Numbered from the stretch's first letter, positions 1-9,703 are shown. The stretch is DNA of 10,159 nucleotides from Entrophospora sp. SA101 (GCA_958430865.1 CAUDNR010000311.1:1-10159); one strand, 5' to 3'. A program made the numbers and translations. The notes: a model not told the origin generated them from the sequence alone.

Positions 1-830
1 TTTAATCATTTCCTTCATTTCCTTGTATGTGAATGCCTCCATCCATCAAATATTCATGATGGTCATGATTATTATTCAATACATTTGATATCATCATTGA
101 CATAACAAACAATTGCATCACTCAGGTAGTAATAATAACAAGGCTATGCATGAATGAAACTTTAATAATGCATGTCTACCCAGATCTCTGGGGTTCACAA
201 AATAAATTACTTTTCCTGATTATCAATTATGGTTCCTTATGAATAATAAATCCGATGTTGATTGCATGTGTCAGATTTAATTAAAACTTTCCTGTCACAA
301 ACATGCAGTCGGGTGCTTTCACACATTTCAGCACCATGGATTTTTTTTCCACTGTTGAAATACCCCACATGTTGGAAGGCTTTGGACAAAACTTTTACTT
401 ATCTTCCCCTAGACCAGGCTTGGCTGTTACCATATGGGCATTGATCACTAATAGCTGGCATTTGTGTGATGATTGCTGCATGTTATTGCCACACTAGCAT
501 AAAAGTTGGCACCTGCAACTGGTTCAAAAGTTCTGCAACTCAGGAGATTGCAACCTGGATTGCTGTTTTGGATTTTCCCTGAATTCAGAGTTTTGAGTCC
601 TGGGTTGCTGTAATTTTTATGAAAAGAAAAGTATTAATATTTAACAATTAATTATTTAAATGTTTATTTTGTTGAAAAAAATATACATTGATAGTGTACA
701 TTTTCTGTGCTTAACATCCATGTGACCCTAAGTCTGGACAAAAGATCCCTTTCTATGAGTTTGGCTGGTATATCTCAAAGGCATCTCCTGTCTTGTCAGT
801 GGCATGCCAACTCACCAACAACCCTACCCC
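1..830. other. Non-coding stretch, no gene seen
   Basis: I see no gene here. The open frames are short (at most 64 codons), overlap each other, and have neither recognisable domains nor exon-like borders. The stretch is less AT-rich than the DNA after about 1850 and has no obvious internal repeat. It may belong to the same insertion as the tRNA-like sequence and tandem repeats that follow it, but nothing within it proves that. Confidence 0.4.
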
Positions 831-835
831 ATTTA

Positions 836-1400
836 TTTAAATAACAAGTTCAGTTAGTCAAATAAAAATTAAAGAGAAACAGAAAATTTGGGAAATGATT
901 AATTTATAACATACCAAACAAAATCCAAACCATTTTATTTTACAGCTTTCTCCTTGATGCCAGTGATCATGGTGACTATCACAATAGGAGTGGGCAGAAT
1001 CAAACTACCACCTTTATACTTGTAAGATACATGCTCTCATTGAGCTACACTCCTTTAGCCTAGAGTGGGAGGTTATATGGGAAAAAGTTCCCATTTAAAA
1101 AAAACAACAAATTCAGTTGGTCAACAAAAATTAAAGAAAAACAGAGTATTTATGAAAATGATTAATTTATAACATAACATACCAAAATCCAAACCATTTT
1201 ATGACTTTTTCTCATTGGCCATATTGCTGACAAAGATGTATATAATCATGTGATAATTTTAACCTACAGGACAAGGGGCTGATTGGGTAAAAACCCCATT
1301 CAATCCCCTACCCAAAATCATAAATTGGTTAGTATCAGAGAAACAGAGAATTTAGGAAAATGATTATACAAAAACACTATTTTACAACTTTCCTTTTAAC
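836..1400 (+). repeat. Three diverged tandem copies of a 200-260 bp unit
   Basis: A core with the words CAGTTRGTCAA, AAAATTAAAG, ACAGA, AAATGATTAATTTATAAC and CCAAACCATTTTAT occurs near 851-938 and again near 1114-1202. A shorter, more diverged copy lies near 1326-1366 (ACAGAGAATTTAGGAAAATGATTA). The first two copies are about 262 bp apart and the last two about 202 bp. Most of that difference comes from a segment carrying the tRNA-like sequence, which is present only after the first core. Each of the first two units also ends in a small hairpin, at 1079-1092 and 1285-1296. The origin of the unit is unknown. Confidence 0.75.
985..1054 (-). tRNA. tRNA-Val(UAC)-like sequence, mitochondrial type, possibly a relic
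   Basis: The minus strand folds into a cloverleaf. The acceptor stem AGGAGTG/CACTCCT (1048-1054 with 986-992) is a perfect 7 bp. The D stem is GCTC/GAGC with a 5-nt loop. The anticodon stem TGTAT/GTATA encloses the loop CTTACAA, giving anticodon UAC (valine). The variable loop has 5 nt, and the T stem GGTAG/CTGCC has loop TTTGATT. The discriminator base is A, with no encoded CCA. The D loop lacks the usual GG pair and the T loop is TTT rather than TTC, so it does not resemble a nuclear tRNA gene. No T-run that could stop RNA polymerase III follows closely. The start AGGAG..TAGCTCAAT resembles fungal mitochondrial tRNA-Val. It may be a nuclear copy of a mitochondrial gene with a few bases lost from the D loop. 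Confidence 0.6.
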
Positions 1401-1420
1401 ATCAGAGCCCAAATGCAATT

Positions 1421-1790
1421 TCAGGGCCACCAACCCTGCTCTGAATTGTGACCTCCTGTGCTTGGAACGAATTGCAGATTCTCTTGATATTCCTCCAGAG
1501 TTGCAACATCTTGGTCACAGTGCCATCCTTGCCATAGAGGTGGAATCGTTGCAGGTGACTTTTCGGCTAGCGTGCCAGCAACCATCTCTGATCTGGGAAG
1601 ATTAGTGAAAGTGTCATTGACAATTGGTGCAGTCTCAGTAAACTCCAGATCCATGCGCCTTCTGGAATTCGGTTACATCATCATATCTTCGGGTCGTTGG
1701 GTCAAGATTAGCCTTATGTACACGAGGAATATGTGAGAATGACTGTAAAGTGTTCAAGGTAGCATGCGTGCTTCAACGCCTGCCAATTTC
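1421..1790 (-). pseudogene. Broken coding-like stretch of unknown identity
   Basis: This is the most GC-rich part of the left end and looks coding, but no single frame runs through it. On the minus strand one frame is open from about 1770 to 1647, with words such as SFSHIPRVHKANLDPTTRRY and DDVTEFQKAHGSGVY, then hits TGA. A second frame is open from 1654 to 1421 (PRSEMVAGTLAEKSP, WQGWHCDQDVATLEEY). A third, near 1563-1410, reads GKDGTVTKMLQLWRNIK. The plus strand also has an open frame (about 1488-1733), so the direction is not certain. A gene decayed by frameshifts would explain this. I do not recognise the protein family. Confidence 0.35.
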
Positions 1791-1799
1791 TGATAATCA

Positions 1800-2160
1800 A
1801 ACGTTGCATATCAAAATGTTTCTTTTTAAATGGTGTGCTGCCTTGACATCTTTTTGTGATTATAATAATATATAATATTATTATTATTATGGATTATGAA
1901 AAGCAAATATTATCAATGAAAATCTTGTAATTACCCAGCAAGATCTGCTCTGCGTTTTGATTTCCAATTAAAATATTTATAAACTAAAATAAAAGACACC
2001 TCATACATATCAATACAAATAAAAAATAGCACCTCTGGTTAGGTGTTAACACGTATTCTTTAGGAGACCCAACCCAAACCAAACAACAACACTCATGTTT
2101 TGTCACCTTGGACTCTGTCAAAAAATAAATTGTTCAATTCGCGTCTGTCCTACCAAAAAA
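1800..2160. other. AT-rich intergenic DNA with ATT microsatellite
   Basis: No gene is seen. An imperfect run of AAT/ATT repeats lies at about 1861-1891, and a perfect 10-bp palindrome GTGTTAACAC at 2043-2052. The base composition turns strongly AT-rich here and stays so to the right. Confidence 0.5.
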
Positions 2161-2241
2161 AAAAAACCAATAGGATAAATAATTAATGTGTACGCGTCGA
2201 TCAATTAATAAACTTCTTTTTCCTAAAATTAAAAATTTAAA
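2160..2241 (+). promoter_or_regulatory. Putative promoter and 5' leader of the orphan exon
   Basis: A CCAAT box (2167-2171) is followed by GATAAATAATTAATG and an AT-rich leader. It lies directly upstream of a short ATG-starting exon with a good splice donor, which is its main support. There is no independent evidence of a transcription start. Confidence 0.3.
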
Positions 2242-2294
2242 ATGCCACGTCAATCGAAAAGAAGCAGAGAGGATTATTTGGAAGAAGAAAAAGG
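2242..2294 (+). CDS. Putative orphan first coding exon, gene not identified
   Basis: The ATG at 2242 opens a frame reading MPRQSKRSREDYLEEEK, then two bases of a glycine codon, and meets a perfect consensus donor, GTAAGT, at 2295. Unspliced, the frame would stop at once (GGG TAA), so a splice is needed. The short basic-then-acidic start, the codon choice and the A-rich leader fit a eukaryotic first exon. No matching second exon is recognisable before the large repeat structure that begins about 90 bp later, nor just beyond it. Either the repeat element sits in the first intron, or the gene was cut by it. The peptide is too short to name a family. A longer open frame over the same bases (2186-2623) runs into the minisatellite and is more likely a chance frame. 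Confidence 0.45.
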
Positions 2295-2393
2295 GTAAGT
2301 GTTTTAAGGATGGCGATGGTGGTTATCGCCCGCCACTCGTCGTCACTCTAGTTTCTATATTAATATTAAATATATATATATATCCGGTCCCGT

Positions 2394-2528
2394 TTACTTC
2401 GTCGAAAATTATTTCGTCGACAATCACTTCGACAATCATTTCATCGAAAGTTCATTTTGTCGAAAGTTTGTTTCATCGAAAGTTCATTTCGTTGAAAATT
2501 ATTTCGTCGACAGTTCATTTCATCGGCT
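2394..2528 (+). repeat. Outer left minisatellite, 15-bp unit
   Basis: About nine degenerate copies of a unit close to ATTTCGTCGAMARTY (15 bp) are present, with variants TTCATCGA, TTTGTCGA and TTCGTTGA. The same unit occurs in opposite orientation at 6006-6185. The 15-bp period gives open frames with a pentapeptide pattern, but these are side effects of the repeat. Confidence 0.85.
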
Positions 2529-2639
2529 TATGTATCGTACTAATGATAAATGAGGTGATGATAGTGATGGCAACAATATCGACATTGAATATTTTAGTAT
2601 TGATAATAATTATTGTTTTTTAGTAGAGTGTGTGGATCA

Positions 2640-2891
2640 GACAAATTGGTAATATTCCTTTCATGATACGTAAATTTGAGTCATTCGTATACTTGCAAAC
2701 TAATTAGCACTCTGATTTTACCTGAATTTTTCTTTCTTAATTACAATCATACAAATGCAAATTATACTAATAATAAATAAATTAAATGGTAGTAGTAGAT
2801 ACTAAACAGTGCAATGCATATGTTACGCTAAATCATTAAATTGAAAATTAGTTTTTGATATTATTAAAATCGTATGATTAAATGGGTCTGA
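2640..2891. other. AT-rich left-arm spacer, no gene
   Basis: No coding exon, RNA gene or clear repeat is seen between the outer minisatellite region and the MITE. The stretch is strongly AT-rich. A faint inverted similarity to 5940-5970 exists only at its left end. Confidence 0.4.
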
Positions 2892-2899
2892 CAATCAAG

Positions 2900-3004
2900 T
2901 AAGGTTTCTAGCCTAAACTGTTTCTCAAAGCTCAAACTATTTTGTCGATTTGGGTTTTTCAACGTTTTTTATATAGGGGTAGGTATATTAGACCAGAAAC
3001 CTTA
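2900..3004. mobile_element. 105-bp hAT-type MITE with 8-bp target duplication
   Basis: The left end TAAGGTTTCTAGCCTAA and the reverse complement of the right end, TAAGGTTTCTGGTCTAA, agree at 15 of 17 bases, the first 10 perfectly. Both sides carry the identical 8-bp word CAATCAAG (2892-2899 and 3005-3012). An 8-bp duplication with short terminal inverted repeats is typical of hAT-superfamily transposition. The interior is far too short to code for anything, so movement would depend on a transposase encoded elsewhere. It lies inside the left arm of the larger foldback-like structure and so inserted after that arm existed. Confidence 0.85.
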
Positions 3005-3175
3005 CAATCAAGCCATCAGACGAATTTTGTGCTTTAATAATATCGTGTTAAATAAATAAATAAAAACTAATTTTTTTGTCAATTTTTGGCTAGCATCATA
3101 ACTATGCATGCTCTATAAACTTGTTTTTTAAAATAATAAATTTTTTTTTGTTTATTTTTTTGGTTAGTATTTAAT

Positions 3176-3413
3176 TTTGAAAAATTTTTAAAATCAAATT
3201 GGTTATTGTTACCAATCACTTGCTAACTCGAAAGAGTATACAATATATCTGATTTATTAAACAATTAGAAATGTGTAAAATTTTTGCGCATCTTTTAATT
3301 TGTAATATAAAGGAATTTGGCGAAAACCTACTTTGTACAAAGATGGGTTTTAAAATTTTTAAAATCAACGATTACCTATTGTTACCAATCACTTGATACC
3401 CAGAAAGAGTATG
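3176..3413 (+). repeat. Direct duplication of about 65 bp, spaced 173 bp
   Basis: Copy 1 (3176-3241) and copy 2 (3349-3413) share TTTTTAAAATCAA, ATTGTTACCAATCACTTG and GAAAGAGTAT in the same order. The DNA between them is unrelated AT-rich sequence. No function is visible, and the open frame that crosses copy 2 is probably chance. Confidence 0.7.
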
Positions 3414-3555
3414 GTTTGCTTGTTGTCTACATGACAATTTTTCATTATAAATATAACTATAATTCGCAAAGACATCAGAATAAAATTTTCTTAATTAATT
3501 TGATAATAACTATCATAATAACTTTATCATAATCATATCACATATATAAACTATT

Positions 3556-4490
3556 GAATGATTGATAAAACCTTCGTTAGTATATTTTGTTCATAGATCT
3601 TGTCCTTAAAGCTTACTTCGATTACTCCTACACAAACTATTAATTAATTGATAAACGTTTGTTAGAATATTACTTCGATTATTCCTACACAAACTATTGA
3701 ATAATTAATAAAACGTTCGTTAGAATACTTTGTTCATAGATCTTGACCTTAACACTTGTACAAACTATCGAATAATTGATAAAACGTTCGTTAGAATATT
3801 TTGTTCATAGATCTTGTCCTTAACACTTGTACAAACTATTGAATAATTAATAAAACGTTTGTTAGAATAATTTCTTCATAGATCTTGTCCTTAAAACTTA
3901 CTTCGATTACTCATACATAAACTGTTTAATGATTGATAAAACGTTCGTTAGAATATTTTGTTCATAGATCTTGTCCTTAAAACTTACTTCGATTGCTCCT
4001 ACACAAACTATTGAATAATTGATAAAACGTTCGTCAGAATATTTTGCAAACTTCATATATCTCGTCCTTAACACTTGTGCAAACTATTGAATGATTGATA
4101 AAACGTTCGTCAGAATATTTTACAAACTTCATATATCTCGTCCTTAACACTTGTGCAAACTATTGAATGATTGATAAAACGTTCGTTAGAATATTTTGTA
4201 AGCTTCATAGATCTTTTCCTTAACGCTTGTACAAACTATTGGATAATTGATAAAACGTTCGTTAGAATATTTTGTAAGCTTCATAGAACTTGTCCTTAAA
4301 ACTTACTTATACAAACTATTTAATATTTGATAAAATGTTCGTTAGAATATTTTGTTCATAGATCTTGTCCTTAATGCTTGTACAAACTATTGAATAATTG
4401 ATAAAACGTTCGTTAGAATATTTTGAAAGCTTCATAAATCTTGTCTTAGCGCTTACTTCGATCATTCCTATACAAACTGGATCTTATCAT
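3556..4490 (+). repeat. Inner left tandem array, about 12 units of 59-87 bp
   Basis: A word close to TGATAAAACGTTCGTTAGA recurs near 3564, 3650, 3709, 3778, 3849, 3936, 4020, 4097, 4173, 4248, 4331 and 4400. Between repeats lie TTCATAGATCTTGTCCTTAA and ACAAACTATTGAATAATTG. Two unit types alternate irregularly: a short one with CTTAACACTTGTACAAAC, and a longer one with CTTAAAACTTACTTCGATTA followed by CTCCTACACAAAC. Two adjacent units (about 4020-4170) share the variants CGTCAGAATATTTT and ATATATCTCG, which points to recent local duplication. The array is not protein coding. Confidence 0.9.
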
Positions 4491-4680
4491 CCTCGAGTCA
4501 AACGATGATTCGTTGTCGTCGTTGCTACTAATTATATTATTAATATATTGATTGATGGATCTTCGTATATTACAAATGTAACCAATCAAATCAATTAGCG
4601 AATTTTTATCTTTTTTTTAATTTTAAATGTTTTCTTTTAACTAAATAAAAATAAAAATAAATAATAAAAATTAACAAAAG
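4491..4680. other. Central spacer, left of the GC-rich block
   Basis: AT-rich sequence with no gene. A small inverted repeat AACGA/TCGTT with a 4-nt loop lies at 4501-4514. An A/T-rich run precedes the GC-rich block. Confidence 0.4.
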
Positions 4681-4840
4681 GAAGGGTCATGTCACGAGGG
4701 GTCAATACACCCAACATGAGCCACCCGCGTCAGTTCCACCTTCCTAGCACGCGGGACTTTACAGCCGGTCCAAAGTGAGGCATTGCACCTAAGGGAGCCG
4801 GACACAGGGGACCATATCCGGTACTTCATCATTGCATGAC
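4681..4840. other. GC-rich hairpin-rich block, possible SINE, MITE or structured RNA
   Basis: In strongly AT-rich surroundings this block of about 160 bp is abruptly GC-rich, with sharp edges. It contains a 7-bp stem CCCGCGT/ACGCGGG (4724-4730 with 4749-4755, 18-nt loop), a stem GGGT/ACCC (4699-4702 with 4709-4712) and a related pair GGTCC/GGACC (4767-4771 with 4809-4813). GTCATG (4686-4691) and CATGAC (4835-4840) mirror each other at its ends. I found no convincing A box plus B box for RNA polymerase III, no long open frame and no target duplication. It may be a small repeat inserted at the centre of the foldback structure, but its identity is unknown. Confidence 0.5.
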
Positions 4841-5053
4841 TTTTCCCTGGTCGATACTATTATACCAATTCTATGACTTATATATTAACTTTTTTTCAAG
4901 TTGTGCAAAATATGGGACACCAACCATTTCATTGGATTAAATTTATTCCATAATTTTTATTGTGTAATCTAAAAAAAATAAAATTCAACAGAAAAAGTAG
5001 ACTGTTAAATACAAGATGTATGACGATACACGAAGCTTCCAAGTAAAATACAC
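4841..5053. other. Central spacer, right of the GC-rich block
   Basis: AT-rich DNA without a recognisable gene or clear repeat, leading into the inverted inner array on the right. Confidence 0.4.
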
Positions 5054-5069
5054 TGATGAACGTTCATCA
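5054..5069. repeat. Perfect 16-bp palindrome at the inner edge of the right array
   Basis: TGATGAACGTTCATCA is its own reverse complement. It replaces the usual GATAAAACGTTCG word of the array units and sits at their inner boundary. It could be a protein-binding site or a product of the array's inverted history. Confidence 0.6.
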
Positions 5070-5518
5070 ATTATCGAATAGCTTGTATCGAAATACAGAA
5101 ATAAGTGTTAAAAGTCAAGGTCTATGAATCTGTTTGTAATGAGCGCTTTATCAATTATTCAAATAATTATATAGGCAGACTTGGTCAAAGTAAGTGTTAA
5201 AGTCAAGATCTATTTGCAAATCAAGTTTCCAAAACGAACGTTTATTATTATAGGCAGGTTCGATCAAAGTAAGTCTTAAAGTCGAGATCTATGAAGCTGT
5301 TTGTAAAATGTATTTAATTAACGTTTTATTATTATCAATTATTCAATAATTATATAGGCGGGTTTGATCGAATTAAGTATTAAAGTAGTCGAGATCTATG
5401 AAGCTATTTGTAAAATATATTTATCAACGTTTTATTATTATCAATTATTCAACAATTATATAGGCGGGTTTGATCGAAGTAAATGTTAGTCAAGATCTAT
5501 GAAGTTTGCAAAACGAAT
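5054..5518 (-). repeat. Inner right tandem array, inverted relative to the left array
   Basis: Read on the minus strand, about five units show the left array's words in the same order: TTCATAGATCTTGAC, TTAACACTTA, TTGAATAATTGATAA and AACGTT. On the plus strand the units recur about every 90-110 bp around AGATCTATGAAG and TTATCAATTATTCAA. Most carry an extra segment, AATTATATAGGCGGGTTTGA, that is absent from the left array, so the two arms evolved apart or homogenised separately. Confidence 0.8.
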
Positions 5519-5520
5519 GA

Positions 5521-5565
5521 CCAATAAAAAGTTGTGGGACTAAGTGACTTGCACTATATAAGGTT
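5521..5565 (+). promoter_or_regulatory. Promoter-like CCAAT plus TATA pair inside the right arm
   Basis: CCAAT at 5521-5525 is followed 30 bp on by TATATAAGG at 5555-5563, a spacing seen in RNA polymerase II promoters, and then by a purine-rich stretch (5570-5608). It begins directly at the edge of the inner array. No coding exon is recognisable downstream before the outer minisatellite, so it may have served a lost gene or a non-coding transcript. Confidence 0.3.
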
Positions 5566-6000
5566 AGGCCGAGAGATATGGTAAAGAGAAGAGTTAGAAA
5601 GAGAGTTGTTTTTCAACCAAGTCAAAAACCAACCCTTTAAATACATCTTCAAGTAGTAGAATTTAATTTATTAGACTATTTTGAAGGCTTGTCGCATGTT
5701 TTCTTCCAACTTCTTAAATTTGAACCATTTGTCGAATATTTTTATTAACTCTCATATTAATATAAATAATTCATTTATTTTTACGTTATCAAATTCACGA
5801 TTTTGATTGGTCAATCAATGATTACATGGATTAAAATTTTGTGTTAAAACATAGCTCTAAACCTTTAATTAGTTTTCGACTAAATAAATAAACAAACATT
5901 TAAAACCAAAATTATCCACTAATTAAACTAATATGTTAGTAAACCTATTCATTCTGATCCACATAAACATAATAAACAATTGTTATCATAACATGAATTG
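5566..6000. other. Right-arm spacer, no gene
   Basis: After the promoter-like pair the sequence is AT-rich and has stops in all frames at short intervals. I see no splice-bounded coding segment. The end nearest the outer minisatellite (about 5954-5975) mirrors 2632-2642 in the left arm. Confidence 0.4.
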
Positions 6001-6005
6001 TTGTA

Positions 6006-6185
6006 GAAATGAACTGACGACGAAATAACTTTCGACAAAATGAACTTTCGACAAAATGAACTTTCGATGAAATGAACTTTCGACGAAATGATTGTCGACG
6101 AAATAATTGTCGATGAAGTGATTGTCGACGAAATAATTTTCGACGAAATGATTGTCGACGAAATGATTGTCGACGAAATGAATCA
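6006..6185 (-). repeat. Outer right minisatellite, 15-bp unit, inverted
   Basis: About twelve copies of the unit read TTTCGTCGAMAATCA on the minus strand, the same unit as at 2394-2528 but in opposite orientation. The minus strand is open through the array because the period is 15, giving repeated HFVDN-like pentapeptides. With no splice sites, homology or non-repeat sequence, this is not treated as a gene. Confidence 0.85.
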
Positions 6186-6304
6186 GACCCAAAAATCGTT
6201 AACGAGCAAGAAGACTACAAGTGTAATGCATTGGTAAAAAAGGCAACAATTGTGGGGCTTTGGCAAAAGGCCACTGTTTATTTAAACAAAGGTTGGACCA
6301 ACAT

Positions 6305-6420
6305 GTTCATGAACTTTGAACAGAAATCAAAAGTTCGTTTTGAATTGAACTGAACTTGTATTGAACTTCTGCTTTAGTGTGCTGAACCGAACCTGAACAT
6401 CGTTAGAAGTTTGGTTCAAT
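6305..6420 (+). repeat. Degenerate GAAC-rich repeat
   Basis: Words GAACTTTGAAC, TTGAACTGAACTTG, TTGAACTTC, CTGAACCGAACCTGAAC and the inverse GGTTCAA follow one another. They look like a worn-down short tandem repeat of GAAC plus one to three bases. Confidence 0.45.
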
Positions 6421-6725
6421 AGGAGCATATTCTCTGAATTCTCATAAAAGATGTGATAGGTGATAGAACAGAAAATTGATAAATTTATTAAAGTATATAG
6501 ACAGTTTAAATACAACTGTCAAAGGAATGATTGATATTTGTCAAACATGACAATGCTTTCTTTTTTATAAAAAGGCAAGAACGAACATTAAACTGCGCGA
6601 TTTCTTGACCGTCAATTCAACTTTTAATTTGTTGCGCTATTTTATTAGCTCGACTACATACACTTTAAAAATCTATTAGCTAAACATCTTATCATTTTCT
6701 GATTGATCTAATTATTTTGTGCAGA

Positions 6726-6797
6726 ACAACCTTCAGAGGCTCGTTATTTGCATTGCGTCAAGTGAAAGTGGTCGATGATCTGATTGCAGTTCTGTGA
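6726..6797 (+). pseudogene. Terminal-exon-like fragment, gene unknown
   Basis: A plausible branch region (CTGATTGATCTAAT), a T-rich run and TTTTGTGCAG end at 6724. After them, one frame reads TTFRGSLFALRQVKVVDDLI, then three more residues and a TGA at 6795-6797. The next frame also gives a short peptide (EQPSEARYLHCVK, stop). GC content is higher than in the flanks. No upstream exon is recognised. It could be the last exon of a damaged gene, or chance. Confidence 0.2.
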
Positions 6798-7174
6798 GCT
6801 AAAAAGAGATAATAATCTACTATTAAGTGAAATTGTTAATATTATTATGTAAAAGAAATTGGACAAGATCATAAATAATTATATAACTTTTAGATAATAA
6901 TGACCAGCAAGATTCTAGAAAACATACCAAATTAAAATCTATCCCATTTTTTAGAAGATATGTAAGAAGTATTATGAATTATAAATTCAAAAAGGGTCAA
7001 AAAAGGATAATTTTTTATTTTTGATATTTTGTGATAAACAGAGTTATTCTGATTAGTCGAGATCATGATCACATTATTAGGGTTCTTTGTATAGTATAAA
7101 TATGACTAAAAATTTTTGACATCAGTATTCATTTTGTATTTAACAGTTAAAATAAATAATAATAAATAAATTAC

Positions 7175-7180
7175 TTTATT
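7175..7180 (-). terminator. Polyadenylation signal of the RIO2-like gene
   Basis: AATAAA on the minus strand lies about 30 bp past the TGA stop at 7209-7211, a usual distance, and is followed by further AT-rich sequence. Confidence 0.5.
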
Positions 7181-7208
7181 ATACCAAACATAATAATTTT
7201 CCTTTACA

Positions 7209-9703
<2,495 letters not shown>

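Larger units (their letters stand above)
2386..6190. mobile_element. Foldback-like element with nested inverted repeat arrays, about 3.8 kb
   Basis: The two ends mirror each other. The left end, CGGTCCCGTTTACTTCGTCG (from 2385), aligns with the reverse complement of the right end, GGGTCTGATTCATTTCGTCG (from 6190). Just inside are 15-bp minisatellites in opposite orientation (2394-2528 and 6006-6185). Next comes a shared word, TGTGGATCAGA (about 2632-2642), whose inverse, TCTGATCCACA, lies at about 5954-5964. Further in are the inverted inner arrays (3556-4490 and 5054-5518), around a central segment with a GC-rich block. No transposase-like frame is visible, so it would be non-autonomous. I could not define a target-site duplication, so the exact ends are provisional. 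An alternative is independent expansion of related satellites in opposite orientations. Confidence 0.6.
6191..7140. other. Mostly empty AT-rich intergenic DNA
   Basis: No intact gene is seen. Three things stand out: a degenerate GAAC-type repeat (6305-6420), a TATA-like TATAAAAAGG at 6566-6575 on the plus strand, and an exon-like frame at 6726-6797. The rest, including 6800-7140, is low-complexity AT-rich sequence apart from a 10-bp palindrome GATCATGATC at 7061-7070. Confidence 0.4.

Noticed and set aside
262..497. Two overlapping 60-64 codon plus-strand frames
   Set aside because: Short, mutually overlapping, no domain or exon borders and no coding-like pattern.
2186..2623. 145-codon plus-strand open frame
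   Set aside because: Much of it runs through the 15-bp minisatellite and low-complexity DNA, and its second part is in no way protein-family-like. The splice-bounded exon at 2242-2294 in another frame is more plausible.
3317..3532. 71-codon plus-strand frame
   Set aside because: It crosses one copy of a non-coding direct duplication and AT-rich low-complexity DNA.
3556..4490. CRISPR-like array
   Set aside because: Repeats and intervening parts are both conserved, unit length varies, and the setting is eukaryotic. It is a satellite array.
4681..4840. tRNA-derived SINE with polymerase III boxes
   Set aside because: An A-box-like TGGCTCATGTTGG exists on the minus strand, but no B box is found at a proper distance, so the call stays open.
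5986..6192. 68-codon minus-strand frame with FVDNH-type pentapeptides
   Set aside because: The 15-bp repeat period keeps one frame open. The peptide is only the translated minisatellite.
6327..6515. 62-codon minus-strand frame
   Set aside because: It lies over the degenerate GAAC repeat and has no recognisable features.
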